NCBI GenBank assembly: GCA_951640195.1
Contig: OX621170.1
Coordinates: 620,001-684,000 of the forward strand
Source: Porpolomopsis calyptriformis
Taxonomy: Eukaryota; Basidiomycota; Agaricomycetes; Agaricales; Hygrophoraceae
DNA: 64,000 nt
Direction of reading: 5' to 3'
Shown here one piece after another: positions 24,401 through 40,387 of the stretch; positions within the stretch are counted from its first letter, which is position 1; each line of letters begins with the position of its first letter. Position numbers and translations under genes: made by a program. The notes below the pieces were generated by a model. The model was given only the letters and a program-made list of their open reading frames with translations. It did not search any database and was not told the origin of the DNA.

Positions 24401-27370
24401 GCGAAGGCTGGGAGAAATGATTCCTTCGGAGATCTTGCCATCAGGATGCTTGGCGAAAAATGATGTGAGGTTCCTGTATTCCTCTAGAGAAAGCAGACGT
24501 GTTTTGGCCTCCGTCTGGGGGTCACCATAATGCATAACAACGGATACCGTGCTTTCTGTAATCATTGTCTCCAGTACTTCACAATGTGAGACGTCCATGA
24601 TGACAACACCTTCCACGTCCAATGTTCTTTTGACGAGCTTGGCAGCTCGATCGTAAACCTTGTCCATCGAGGAGGCAGCGAAGAGAGAGGGATGATTGCC
24701 TTGCTGAGTCTGAGCCGCGGTGTCGATTTCGAGACATTCTCTACTGAATTGTTCCATCTACGACACAAAATCAGCACGTATAGGCTGTTGAAGGCGATGG
24801 AACATGCCGAATCCTGGATGCGATCTCGAATCCGTAATTGGATCTAAAATGGTTGGCTTCATCGCGGACTAAAGTGTTTTAAGCATAAATCCCACCTTGT
24901 CACGCCATAGTTCCAATTCTCGCATGGCAATCGCCTACAAGTGGATAAGACAAATGGCGGAAGGAATAGCATAGTTCATATACCGCAAATTCCTTCAATG
25001 TATGCCGCTGACGGGGTGTAAAATCTTGGCGGGGCTGATCAGATACTACAGCCAAACTTGGTGGGTGTAGTAATATAGTCAATCACGGACCACAGTCAAT
25101 GGATCAACTGTTTACCTGCCGATATTGAAACCATCTTGAGTCCTTAGGGGTGCTCCAGCATAGAACCTGATATATGGTTCACCGGTAACTAGTGGCTAGC
25201 AAACTCTAAGTCGGGGAAGTCACACATGAGCAAATTACTCACATTCTTTTTAAATCGCCAGTCCTGACGAGAGTCAAGAATAACCATGGGCTCATCGCCG
25301 CTGAAACGCGATGAGGAAACAGGCACCCTAGCGTTGAGATAAACCAAACTAACCGTTGAAGAATGCCGTGCCCGCAGAACGAGTTTATCCTAGAACAACC
25401 AGATATTTTCATCCCCCCTATAGCAAGATGGGGCGTAAGTCAGGTTAAGGAAGGGTGAGTCACGGCATTACATTCTGATTTAAACCATCTGCATTGTTGT
25501 GTTATGGACGAATCTCATGTTCAGAAAAATCTGACTCACTGCTCTTTTCCATCGATTAATGAGATAACGACAATTTTAGTATTGAACACTAATTTCGCTA
25601 GGTGCGCTATACGGTCAAAATTAAGGTCGGGACCCGTTTGCCAAATATTAAATCTACAAGAAGCATACCAATTGGAGTTTGTCACTTCGATCAACAACAA
25701 AAATTCCCTTACTTGTGAAGAGCGCGGATGCGCTCAAATTCATCGGGCGGATTGGGAGGAGAAAGGTAATCCAATTCCGAAAACAGTTGTTCCTCCTTTG
25801 GTGACCAATTGGCCTTGGTGGCGCTGAGGCTCTCAGGTCGGAACTGGCTGTTAGGGAAAGATGGCTCATAAGAAGTTGCAGGCAATGGAGATGACGTCTG
25901 TCGGGTCAGAAGCGTTGTGCGAGGGAATGTCGGAACTGAAAGCGTTCCCTTCTCAATGCAAGGTGACGCGGCCCGAAGGAAAGCAAGATGAGTTTCTTTA
26001 CCGATCTCCTCTGAGATGGGCTCCAGGTTGCCAAAGTAGTCACCTGTAGGCACTTCAATAACTTGCTGGGTTGGTGCAGAGGCAGAAGATGGTGGGGGAG
26101 CCTGTTCAACAACAGATTCCGATCGTTTTTGGCCATCCAAAGAGTGAATCCGAGGGTCTGAGCCGCCGCTGGCGATTCGGGTTACATCATCGACATCTTG
26201 TGTGCCCTGCCAAAAGCTCGGTAACCGCGACCTTCTCGCACTACCTGGCGTGATGGGTTCGTCTGCCGGGTTTGTTTCATAAGAGTAGGATCCAGGAATG
26301 GCAGTCGTATGATCGCGCATCGGATCAGTCAGCTCATGCTCCGGAGAAGGCAGAAAAAGGGGCGATAAATCGATCCGGGATGCGGCCAAGCGCATCGCTG
26401 CAGCAACAGTCGCAAGTTCAGGAGTGGAAGAAGTTCCGGACTGTTTTGAGTCAGGGGTCAAGGGTGAGGAACTGACGCTAGCGGGTCGAGGGTCCGTCGA
26501 GGACGATCGAGGCCAGTGATATTGGCCAGATGGAAGAGAAAATTTCGAAGATGCAGGGGACTGTGGATTAACTGGAGGAGTGTTCGAGGGAGCCACGGAA
26601 TAATCATCTTGACTCGCTCCCCGTGCCTCACTAGAACCATGAGTTCGAGAGGACCGTGGGGATTGTTGAGCCTGGGGATGGGACCACGGAAAGTCGATGG
26701 CAATGGATGGTGAAGCCAAATTTGGAGGGGCACCATGAGAAGTTGGGGGAACCGAATGCAGCTGAACCTGGGCGATCGGGGATGGGGGATTTGGGGTTCG
26801 GAGTGGATCCCATCGGCCAGAGGCGTAAGTATTTATGAACGTAGTCCAATCATAAGAGAGAGTTTGCTGGGCACTTTGTGGGTTTGTCAAGGGGTCATGC
26901 CCATCATCCACTGGACTTGGCCCTGCTCCAGAATGGGAAAGGGCATATTCTGGTAAAGTGGGGATTCGAGTGAGCAACAACAATACGAATAGAGATGTGA
27001 TCCTACCACCTGACGAGGTCGGTGAATGGGCTTCGCCGTTATCGCGGTAGTTGTTGATGCTGATATTCAAAAGACCACCTTGTTCATTTCCACCAGGGGT
27101 ATCGGGGTCGTCATGGAAATATGTTCTATCACGCTTTCCTGGAGAGTCCACAGGTAGCTTGTTTGAAGCACTCGGGAGCATGTCGGTTCTCTTTTCTGTG
27201 GAGGGTGCGGTGGATGGCCTTGACGATCTACGGACACCTCGTTTTGGACTCGACCGAGGTGATACAGAAGACACCGAAGACACGGTAGACACCGTCGCCG
27301 GGTCGCTCAAAATCTGTTTGGAAATCGAATGACCCTGGGATGGCTTGGATGGCTGTGGGTGGTCCATCAA
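21438..27370 (-). CDS. Hybrid histidine kinase with GAF domain(s)
   Basis: A large multi-exon gene. The first exon (from 27370) codes for a roughly 530-residue Ser/Pro-rich, probably disordered N-terminus; a 60-nt in-frame intron (26950-27009) hides in it. Next comes a GAF domain ('FNIWQTGPDLNFDRIAHLAKLVF', then 'VTGEPYIRFYAGAPLRTQ', about 25700-25000) and a second sensor-like segment ('AAKLVKRTLDVEGVVIMDVS', 24757-24170). The kinase has its phospho-acceptor His in 'ISHELRTPLHG' (codon 23953-23951) and an ATPase box 'GTGLGLAIV' (about 22960). The C-terminal receiver has 'VLVVEDNSILRNLL', its Asp in 'VVLLDLSMPILDG' (codon 21785-21783) and Lys in 'YLVKPVAFKTL', ending TGA 21440-21438. It should start a phosphorelay to Ypd1 and Skn7/Ssk1-type regulators. 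The stimulus is unknown. Confidence 0.88.
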
Positions 27371-27880
27371 TCGGGCGACTCCTCTCTGGCTTTATCTCAC
27401 GAATACAAAGAAAGACATGAAATCGACCCGTATCTGCGGTGATGGACGGGCTGCGATGATGGAGAAACCGCAGAGCTCTGCCAAGGCGTGACCTTGGGTT
27501 ACTCCACACCTCGAATGATGTCACCGCCACCACGCATCAGTGTCAACGAAGATCCGCTCAGAATCAGGCTCAGCCCGGTAAGTGCCCAGCTTAATCGCAT
27601 GGAAGAGTACATAAGTATGTATGTAACGATATCTGCATCAATTTTTGTTCGGCTGTCTGAGCTCGGTTCGAGACGTTTAGGAGTTGAGCAATACAAGGCC
27701 GAAAAACTCATGGACGCCTCCGTTGATCTTGTTCAAGATCCTGGATATCGATATCCCAACATTAAAACAGTCGGAGTTGAATTACGTTTGGTGTCGAAAA
27801 TCTTCATTTGGCCCTGTGACAGCACAGCCGACACGATCTATAGAAGATACTCTATGCCGCGGATAGCCATCCACAACGTT
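27371..27880. other. Intergenic, upstream of the histidine kinase
   Basis: Tandem minus-strand genes flank this 510-bp stretch. It should hold the histidine kinase promoter and the dolichol kinase 3' end. Open frames here lack coding motifs. Confidence 0.5.
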
Positions 27881-30800
27881 TCACACTCCTGCGACAACCA
27901 ACATACTCCACATATACAATGGCAGTGTCAGGTTGTCGTTCTGAACGGATAGTGCTTCCAATACTGAGGATAAGCCTGTGATTACGGCGTACCGCATAGT
28001 CTGATGGTGCCATCAGTAACCTTCATCTCCCAATCGGTTAAAAAATAACCCACCGAAAATTCCTCGGTCAAATTGAACAACCGAAGCGCCCATGCGCAAA
28101 CAATGATTGATAGTGTGAAGGTTGCACTCCCCTCCACCGTTTTTGAGGTCGTCGGCGACCATCGGTGCTTGCCAATGCGCTTACCCACTATAGAGGCCTG
28201 TCATGGCGATCAATGGTCCATCATGGTCAATCATTTAAGCAGGCGGTGGGGATCTCACCAGTGCATCACCAACTCCGAGTGCCAAGATCCCAGTGAATTG
28301 CAACAGTTCTGATTGCCTGGTGGGTACGGAATTGAGCACGGAGCTAGAACAAGGCCAGGCAAGAACACACGCACCCCTCAAGCCACACTGATCCGGCACA
28401 CCCCGTGAGTAAATAAAAATGACTCAGGATGGCCGTCCCATTGTCTTTGTGGTCCAAAAAATCATTCAGGAATAAATGGACAACGGCACCGAACGGATAT
28501 ATTGCAAAGTATCGGACATATTCCGCAAAGGTGAACAGCGCAAATGCCGCGCTGAAGGACAAATGTGCAAACGCGGGCTGAAAGGGTGGGCACGCAGTTA
28601 GTCACAACTCATTCCAATGAGGCAGAACACCCACATCAAATGCAATACCCGGAAGGAACATCACCACAGTTAAAGCATGGAAAAACTTGCGTCTTGCATT
28701 TAGGCCCAGCGTAGGCACATGCTTGTCCGCAGCATCTAGCAAATCAGTGGCACCATTGGGTAGGTTCGGCAGGTTCGGAAATGTTAGTCCCAATGTCGTA
28801 GATATGGGTGTGGGTGGGGTGCTATTATCCGTCGACGGGATGCCGGTATTATCAAGGGTTCCAGGGACAGATAAATTATCTCGGTGCCGGTACCGTCTCG
28901 ATCTTCCAAGCTGCCGATTCCAGCCCGCCACGCTGATAGTCACCAAAAATATCCAGTAAGCCAGCAACAATGGTCGACTCCATTTCTTCCTTCCTTCCAA
29001 AATCCAAAAAATCGCCCAAAGCCACGGATCTCGTTTCCCAAGGCACCACCTGGTCCACATGCCGATGAGACCGCCGATTATTGCGACAGCTCCTATGTAA
29101 AACCCTGCTGCGAGTGCCCGGCGATGGAGTTGCTTTTCCTGCGGAAAGCGGAGCCGACGAACGGGTCGCTGCGCTATATGGCGGGACAAGACCAGAAGCG
29201 GAGACAAGAGGAAACCGGTGAGGAATGAGCCGGGGATCAGGGCCATCTGAAAGATGAGAAGTGGTGTTGGGAGACGGTATGTTTTGATGAAAGGGGTTGT
29301 GACTGGCCATATCTATGGGTTGCCAATGTGTTAGACCGGTGGAAGATACAATAAACAAAAGATGTACATTAGCTATCGTCAAATTCAGTAATTCCATGCA
29401 TAAAGCAGTGCCACCGAATGAAACGATGCCCAGCTCTCCAAGGGTAAATCCTCCGTGAGCTAGACGTATGCCAACGTAGAGGGTGAATTGAAAAAACATG
29501 GAGCTAACGATGACCTCAAGATAATCCATATCTGTAACAAGAAATCGGCAATTCATTCGTGTGGAGGGGCGTGAATCATACGTTGCCAGATACCCAATGC
29601 AGCCTGTGTCGATAACGCTCGAAGACAAAGTGTACCAAGGCTAACACCGACAGTGAACAAGATATAGCACCACGTTCTGCGGACTTCGCTTCTTGGAACT
29701 GAATATCGTTCGCTGGCAGGTGCGCTGATGCCTCTGCGATGTCGAGCTTCGAACCACCATGATGCACACACATGGAACAAGAGAATGGAGGAACACAGCG
29801 TCGAGAGATTTACAAGGCTGTATCGGGACAATACAAGGGCTTCAATGGCAGTGGAGGGGGATTTAGAATTCTCCAAGCGAGCGGGGGATTCGATCCGCCA
29901 TGAGGGTGGCAGAGGACTCGATGGTGCGAGAGAACCAACCTTGGCCTGTTGCAAAGCAGAATAAAGCAGAGCCGAGGCAATGAGTGGGCCGAAGAGAAGG
30001 CCAGTAAGAATGCCGTCGTCGGAAGATTCCCTGGTTATCACGCTCAAACTAAAGACTGTCGCGGAGAGGAATTACATTCGCACCTATAATTTTTTGGGAC
30101 GGACATCCAGATAAAGCCAAAGTTGGCTTTGGTTGTCGCAGTCGGCATTGCGCTATGGCGTCGGGTTTCCCGTGATTCAAGAGGTCTGGACGAATGGAGA
30201 GTAGTGAATGATGTGTCAGGGGTGGAGGATGCGGAAGGCTGGAATGGTAGAGACGAAGTATGTACCCATGTGATGTAGAATAGTGATGAAATAGCGAGAA
30301 AGGAGAGTTCTAATATAAATGGCTGAATGGGGGGTAGAGATATAAATAAGATTTGGAAAGGGCCGAGTGAATTCGGTACATCAGGCCGAGACGCGTCCAA
30401 TGAGCAGCCTGAGAGTTGGGATATGACGAATAAGAGAGACAATAAAAGTAAGAGGCATTCTCCTGCAAGGCGCGTATCTATAGATAATGTGCGAGAAACA
30501 AGTACATTTGCGTGGATTTCGATGGTTGCGGGCAAGAGGTTGCGGAATACCGAGGGAGGTTTATGACGAGAGGAGAGAGACGGAGACTGTGCCCTTTGTA
30601 ATCTGGGGGAAGAGCGTATTACGGCGGGAGAGCGAGATCTTGTGAACAAAGTGCGACCGTTCAACTTGCGGGAACCACTGCTAGCTGAATCTCCAGAAGA
30701 CGCGAGGTTTTGCTGTACGCTGAGCCTACGTTTTAGGTGGGAATCTTTTCTTATGGACTCGTCGTGATTCGGTCCACTTTGAGAGTATGATCGGCCACGA

Positions 30801-30976
30801 TTCACGGGGTGATCATCCTCCGTGTCGTCGTCCTCAGTGGAACTGGATGATGCGGGACTGATTGAACGTGGGGATTGGATTATCAAATATACAAGAATAC
30901 TGGCGAGAAGTAGAAGACCTTGAAGACCCAGCCTGATAACTTGTACTCCAATCCACGGTGGGTTGGATTTCACCAT
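27881..30976 (-). CDS. SEC59: Dolichol kinase (Sec59-like)
   Basis: A multi-pass membrane protein. The first segment starts 'MVKSNPPWIGVQVIRLGLQGLLLLASILVYLI', followed by a long Ser/Arg-rich loop of about 130 residues and many hydrophobic helices. The conserved C-terminal part has 'LNARRKFFHALTVVMFLPG', 'FAEYVRYFAIYPFG', 'GDALASIVGKRIGKHRW' and 'KTVEGSATFTLS', the features of CTP-dependent polyprenol kinases. The last exon, after an intron ending near 27995, codes for 'RYAVITGLSSVLEALSVQND' and ends TGA at 27883-27881. It phosphorylates dolichol in the ER membrane, feeding N-glycosylation, O-mannosylation and GPI synthesis. The large Ser-rich loop is much longer than in yeast Sec59. Internal exon borders were not all fixed. 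Confidence 0.85.
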
Positions 30977-31263
30977 TTAGATGGCTCGTCCGAATTGAAA
31001 TGGTGCGATTTTGAAATGAGCGCAAAGCGATGGGGTTTTTCCGTGATGGCTCGCGGCGCCCGGTGACCTGCGTTGATGGCGGCGAGGGGGACGACCGTGA
31101 GCGAGCCAGCTTGATGATAAGTACCGTACTTTCCAAAATGGCTTTGTCAGGGCAACCTCGTGGCTCTATTTGGTTGTGCTTATAGTCAGTAAAGACGAAA
31201 GTTCCCCGCTTTTTCTCGCGTTCTGCGTTCCAAACAACGCGTCTTTTTAGGCCAGCTATTGGG

Positions 31264-32782
31264 ATGTCGGACAACGAGGCCGCCGTATACCTGGAGGATG
31301 TCGAGGCGGCTGCAACGGTGAAGACTGCCGAAGTGACCGTCACCGAGAAGGCAGAAACCGTCGCGTCCACGACCGCGAAACGACAGCGCACTCTGCTCGA
31401 TATGTTTGCAGGGGCGCAAGAAAAGGGTCCCACCGCCAAGAAGCAAAAAGTTACCGACTCCTCGTCTACATCTGTCGGCCCATCCAATCAAGCTACGTCC
31501 GTGTCAAGTGTAGGAGCCCAGTCCCTGAACTCGATCCCGTTCTCCATGTCGGCATTCATCGAGTCCTTGCCTGACGAGCACAAAAAACTTCTTAAACTTG
31601 AATGCGACGTCATGGGAAAAAGCTGGCAAGCCGATCCAACTCATGATATATTTGCGGTCATTGACCGCTTCGTAGGTTAAAATTACTCAAGGACGAGATA
31701 AAGAAGCCCTATTTTATTTCCTTGAAAAGCTTTCTATGGGAAGAGGGTGTAAGGAGTGCGGATGACAGCCCGAAATCCCTCAAAGTTTATCCTTCTCGTA
31801 AGTTTGACGTCTACTCGCAGGTGGATTCTGGACCCTGACTGGGGGCGTTAGCCAGAAACATATATGCGTGGTCGAACACACCTCTTGGGCGAGTCAAGGT
31901 TGTCATTATAGGTCAGGATCCTTATCACGGAGCGGGCCAAGCCCACGGTGAGTGCACGCCGGTGTTTACGCATCGCAGCTGATCGAAATTTGCTGCCCCC
32001 AGGTCTCTGTTTTTCCGTACCGCGGGGTGTCGCGGTTCCTCCGTCTTTAAGAAATGTAAGCAAGCTGCTTTTAGACGGCGTGGATCTGACTTGGTTGTTG
32101 TTCCAGATCTATGCGGAAATCAAGGCGGAGTATCCCGAATTCGAACCTCCGAAACATGGGTGGGTATCACACCGAGACTCTGCGCGGTAGCAGCGCGCGG
32201 ATCTCATCCATTTCTTGCAGGAACTTGATAGCCTGGGCAGAGAATGGCGTTCTGATGCTCAACACTTGCCTTACGGTGAAAGCAAACCAGGCTGGATCTC
32301 ACTCCAACAAAGGTTGGGAGACGTTTACAGATAAGGTCGTAGACGTGGTTGATAAATACGGGGGTGCCAACCTTTCTGACGCAAGTGGCGTGAATAAAAT
32401 CGGACTCGGTAGAGGTGTTGTGTTCCTCGCCTGGGGTGCATGGGCCGCAAAAAGGGTTGCGAAACTGAACAAGGTCAGTGATTCTTATGATAGTGTATAC
32501 CCATCGGTGGGGGAAAAAAAAAAAAAAGGAAGAAAGTTTATCTTATTGTTTTGCGGAGCAGACGAAACATCTTATTTTAACGAGCGCCGTGAGCTGTTGT
32601 CTCCATTTTTATGTCGCGTGCACTGCTTACATTCCTTGTCTCGTGATCAGCATCCATCGCCGTTCAGCGCAAATAAAGGATTTCTCGGAAATGGCCACTT
32701 CAAAAAGGCGAACACCTGGTTGAAGCAAAAGTATGGTCCAGAAGGGGAAGTGGATTGGTGCAATCTAGAGGGGAAGGCATGA
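31264..32782 (+). CDS. UNG1: Uracil-DNA glycosylase
   Basis: Eight exons. The N-terminus has a PCNA-interaction-like motif 'QRTLLDMF' and a basic patch 'AKKQK', fitting a nuclear form. The catalytic domain has '[20 protein letters not shown]' with the water-activating Asp and Tyr, '[11 protein letters not shown]', 'VFLAWGAWA' and the His loop 'HPSPFSA'. It excises uracil from DNA at the start of base excision repair. Intron 1 (31626-31675) starts with GC (gcaagc) rather than GT; without it the essential '[10 protein letters not shown]' frame is lost. The intron before 'TKHLIL' carries an A-run. It is divergent from SEC59 with 287 bp between starts. Confidence 0.93.
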
Positions 32783-33072
32783 TCTACAGCTAATTAAGGA
32801 AGTGATTCTCAAGGAAACGTATATATAAGGATTAAAGGCAGTGTTGATACATGATGCGTGATGGAGAGCCTATGCCATAGGAATCCGCAATTGAGAAGCC
32901 CCTGTCTTCAACGAATACTGAAACAGGAAATCAATACTTCCCTCCCAAGGTGACTCCTTCTCGCGCACGTGTTAGGTGAAGAGAACCCTGCGAAGCGTTT
33001 GTTCTGATGTCTCACAATGTGCCTGCCGCGCCACAGAAGCATGTACCGGATTCGCCTTAAAGCAAAAGCGCA

Positions 33073-34169
33073 CTAGTTGATATTCTCACTGCCATAAACC
33101 GCGCGGGGTGGGTTATTCCGACTGTCCTGCAGTCTTGGTGGCGAGGGCAGTCGTATCCCATGCGAGAGGCTATGCACTGGATTTGGGAGATGTGGAAGCT
33201 GGTTGACGAGGGTGCGGAAGCCTTGCGGCTCAGTCAGCGACCGTCGATGGGGAAATGGGAGCACGTTGTCCCGTTGGGAATTATGTGAATGGGAGTTGAG
33301 AGAGGGAGTAGACGGATGCGACTGAGTCGTCATATGGTCGTGGCTGGTCTGAAAGGAAGGTTGGGAATATGATGGGTACTGCTGCTGTGACTGTTGCTCG
33401 TGTCGAACGTCGTTACGCACCACGAAGCTAGGGGAATAATCAGCACCCATGGACCTGTCGGCAGAATTAGGATAGCTATGTTGGGAGGTTGGGATGTACA
33501 TGCTACTGCGAGTCGAGGAGGGGATCGAATTAGAATACAAGGGATATTGCATGACTTTCGATGGCGCAGGAACGTTGACGGGGGGGAGTTGATAAGCATT
33601 CTGGGCAGCCGGAAGGTGGGAATCGGACTGCTCCGTCATTAGCAGCGACTGATCCCAGCTGCCACTGTCCAGGACTTGCACAGAACGAGGCGACGTTCGC
33701 ATCGGCATGGAAATCGCGATAGTGGATGGTGATAAAGAGTTTGCTCTTGTCGACGGAGGGGAGTCGATGGAAGATGAGTCCCGACTGGACTGCTGGTGAG
33801 AGCGGGTGCCCTCTTCGAAGTTCTTTGGTTTATCTTTGCCGGTTGGACCCTTTCCGAGGGCTGGCCGGTTTGCTGGCGGCAGGTTGAGGGCTTGTCGGAG
33901 ACAAGAATTTTCCTCCTCCAGCTCTGAGACTCGCTGCTCTAATGCCTGATGAAAAAGCACAGCGATTAGAGTGAAATAAGAGAATAATTTGAATAGCTGG
34001 CAGTAGGAAATTGCACCTGCAAATGGGCAGCGCGTCGAGCACGGAATGCCCTCTGGACGTCTCGAGCACGATTGGGGGGAAGATCGTCATTTCGTTTGCG
34101 GCCTCGCTTTGAAGACATTTGGAAGGGGGGACTGAAGGGAGTTGAGAAGGGGGGGGTGCGTGAGGACAC
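33073..34169 (-). CDS. bZIP transcription factor
   Basis: Two exons (34169-34017 and 33945-33073) give 341 residues; a later ATG (about 34118, MSSKRGRKR) is an equally good start. The basic region 'NRARDVQRAFRARRAAHLQ' continues across the intron into a short leucine zipper ('LEQRVSELEEENSCLRQAL'). The canonical NxxAQRxFR reads N-RARDVQRAFR here, with an Asp-Val where Ala is usual, so DNA preference may differ from standard AP-1-like factors. The remaining 250 residues are Ser/Pro/Gln-rich and low in structure, likely an activation or interaction region. The family regulates stress and metabolism in fungi; I cannot name the orthologue. Confidence 0.85.
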
Positions 34170-34736
34170 GAGAGGTTGGTGGATGGATATAAAGGTCAGG
34201 TAGATGAAATCGGGAAGGGGGGGTAATCGAATCTAGGCAGGTGTATCACATCCACGTTTAGATATCAGATCGGTGGTCTGGGGTTCGCCATTGGCCCATA
34301 AGCCATTCCCCCCTGGTGCATGACAGAATTTGAGAAATTAACACGCAGATCGAATCAAAAAAAAGGACCCAATCATGTCGTCAATCAAATGCATAGCCAC
34401 CATCGTTGGCACACCGTACGCCTCACTTCGGCGATTTCTTTCATTTTTTTTTTCTCTGGTTAATTTTTTTCAGTGATTGCCGTTTGAAGTAAAGCGTCGG
34501 ACTTACCTTGACTACACCCGTAACTGTGCTGCACTGAGTCGGTCTCCTAACTTGCCGGTCGGTCGGTCGGTTCATCTCTTTGCGATCCTCTCATTTGGTT
34601 CGTGGTCCGGGCCCTAAATCTTCCGACAATCACACTCGTTATGAATTAGTATGATGCGTCTCACAACGCATTTCGAGTTTTATGCGTCTAAATGGGTCTA
34701 ATATACGAAAATCCTTTCCATCGTGTGCTCCATAAG
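34170..34736. other. Intergenic with a GGTC microsatellite
   Basis: Promoter region of the bZIP gene and the downstream flank of XPB. It contains a short (GGTC)n run near 34557-34571 and A/T-rich tracts (34443-34470). No coding signal. Confidence 0.5.
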
Positions 34737-38033
<3,297 letters not shown>

Positions 38034-38157
38034 CGAGCTTGATGATGCCAGTGCTTGGTCATGAATATTTAAAGCGGAGATACAAACGACGATTGACCAC
38101 AGACCATCATCTCAAACAGCTGCACAGTTGCTTTTTATTCTTTTTCTTGTTTAAATC
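38034..38157. promoter_or_regulatory. Bidirectional promoter between XPB and BBP
   Basis: A 124-bp gap between divergent start codons. It contains a pyrimidine-rich stretch (38126-38152) just before the BBP ATG. Confidence 0.5.
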
Positions 38158-40034
38158 ATGTGGAGGCCAGCAACTCGTCAGATAACAGGCACAAACGACG
38201 GTGTGTTTCCTTCTTTCTCTCGTACCGTTGTGTTCGCTTATGTGGTTTAGTCCCGCTCGGCACTCGTCGCCGCTTTGGACCAGCACCGGTGGAAGAAACA
38301 GCCCCGCCGCAACTTGCTCAGCCTTCTCCGTCAGCTTATCCTCGCCAACACCAAAACGATCACGAAAGTCCATCCAAGAGAGGCCGAGAAGAATCCCCAG
38401 GAGCTGGTGATCCAAAAGGTAAGCCGATCTCCCTCAAATCGAACTCACATCCCGTTTCGTCGCCACCCCGATCCCCTCACAGCAGCTTTGCGAGACTTAT
38501 ATGATAGCTCTCACACGCATAGGCATGCGAGCTTCTGTCTTGATACCATTAAGCTAACACTAACCGTCTTACTAACCCTGACCTATTGTTGCTTTACCAC
38601 CTGACTCAGTTGACCCCAATGCCCCCCGTAAACGGCGCAGTCGTTGGGGAGAAGCTAAGACAGAGATCCCTGGCTTACCCACCGCTATATCCGCTGCTGG
38701 CGTTTCTCAAGCCCAGCTCGATAACTATGCCATTCATCTTCGATTAGAAGAAATTAATCGTAAATTGAGATTGAACGATTTCATACCCCCCGAACGCGAA
38801 CGGTACGCCCTTTTGCGTCCTACTCTTGTCAACTGCGATCAACTGAAGTTATTTCAAAGATCTCCATCACCCCCACCCACCTACGACGCTCATGGTCGCA
38901 GGACTAATACACGCGAAGTTCGCTACCGCAAGAAGCTTGAAGACGAGCGCATCCGACTCGTTGATCGAGCAATGAAGAACGACCCTAATTTCCGCCCACC
39001 CGTCGAATATCAGCAGCAAAAACGCTCTCAACGACCCTCCGAAAAGGTTTATATTCCCGTCAAGGAATTCCCCGAAATCAATTTCTTTGGGCTGCTCGTC
39101 GGCCCTCGTGGAAATAGTTTGAAGAAGATGGAGAGAGAGAGTGGCGCAAAAATCAGCATCAGAGGAAAGGGCAGCGTCAAGGAAGGCAAAGCGAGACCCG
39201 ATCAGTATGCGGATGATGCCGAAGAAGATCTTCATTGCCTTGTCCTTGGTGATACCGAAGAGAAAGTTGCTGCCTGCGTAAAAATGATTAACAAGGTTAT
39301 AGAGACGGTAAGCATTACCATACTCGCCCCCAATCTGTACTCAGAGCCCTCATCAGGCTGCATCCACTCCGGAAGGTCAAAATGATCACAAACGCAATCA
39401 ACTCCGCGAACTTGCTGCACTTAACGGTACTCTCCGTGACGATGAAAATCAGATTTGCCAGAATTGCGGCGGGGTCGGCCACCGCAAATACGATTGTCCC
39501 GAAACAAGAAACTTCACTGCCAACATCATTTGCCGCGTTTGCGGTAGTGCAGGCCACATGGCGCGCGACTGTACAGTGAATAAAGATCCCAATGCCGTGG
39601 CCTTGAGCGGACCGTCCCCTCCAATGAACAAAGGCGGTTTCGACTCTGAGTACGCCAGCCTTCTGGCGGAGATTGGCGACGGTAATCGAGGAACAGGAGA
39701 TAGCGGGAAGTCGGTATGGGCCAGCCCCAGCGCTGGGCACGATATCACCGGGGGCGGATCCAACATTCCTCCTTGGCGTCGACCGGAGGTGTGGCAGACC
39801 CCCGGAAACAACCAGTCGCAAATGCAGCAAGGTGGTTACCGTCCGCCCCAGGGTTATATGGGTGCTGGATACGGTGGCACTCCTGCCGGGTACGGTGGGG
39901 CAGCTCAACAGTGGGGAACGCAAGCGGGTTATCCTCAGGCTTCTGGTTACGCTCAACAACCCCAGCAGGATTATTCTGCCAGCTACGCCCAGTATTATCA
40001 AAGTCAATACGCCCAACAACAGATCAGCAACTAA
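38158..40034 (+). CDS. MSL5: Branchpoint-bridging protein (BBP/SF1)
   Basis: Exon 1 is short ('[15 protein letters not shown]') and the next begins '[12 protein letters not shown]'. Later exons carry '[13 protein letters not shown]', the conserved phosphorylatable SPSP region ('[18 protein letters not shown]'), a KH domain with its loop in '[17 protein letters not shown]', and '[15 protein letters not shown]'. Two CCHC knuckles follow ('[14 protein letters not shown]' and '[14 protein letters not shown]'). The C-terminus is Gly/Tyr/Gln/Pro-rich with repeats like '[11 protein letters not shown]'. It binds the intron branch site in the commitment complex and bridges to U2AF and U1. All expected domains are present in order; stop TAA 40032-40034. 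Confidence 0.95.
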
Positions 40035-40387
40035 ATCCTCCCAACCTCCCGTAAACTAGACGGCCAGCATCGTCTCCGCCCGCTGGACGTTAATCCGCTT
40101 CCACCTTTTTTTTAATCATCATTCGACGGTCTTCACTTACTCTGAATTGCGAGGCACCAGAAGGAATGTAGGCTTTACTTACCAGCCGACTGACCATCGA
40201 TCAGTGTTCTCTCCCCAGGCATTCGCGACACAACTTTCGTAACTGTTTTGTTCCTTCTTGAATTGTAACTCACCGTTTTATTTCTACTCGAGTTCGCATG
40301 TCTTACCGGTGAGGTCTCGGGAAGCAGCAGATCCACCAGTATGGATATTAAAAAAATGGTTTTTGAAAAGAGGTCTCAGGATATTGG
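40035..40387. other. 3' region between convergent genes
   Basis: 353 bp between the BBP stop and the methyltransferase stop; pyrimidine-rich, no coding evidence. Should hold both 3' UTRs. Confidence 0.5.

Noticed and set aside
28884..29228. Plus-strand ORF inside the dolichol kinase gene
   Set aside because: Antisense shadow of conserved coding sequence.
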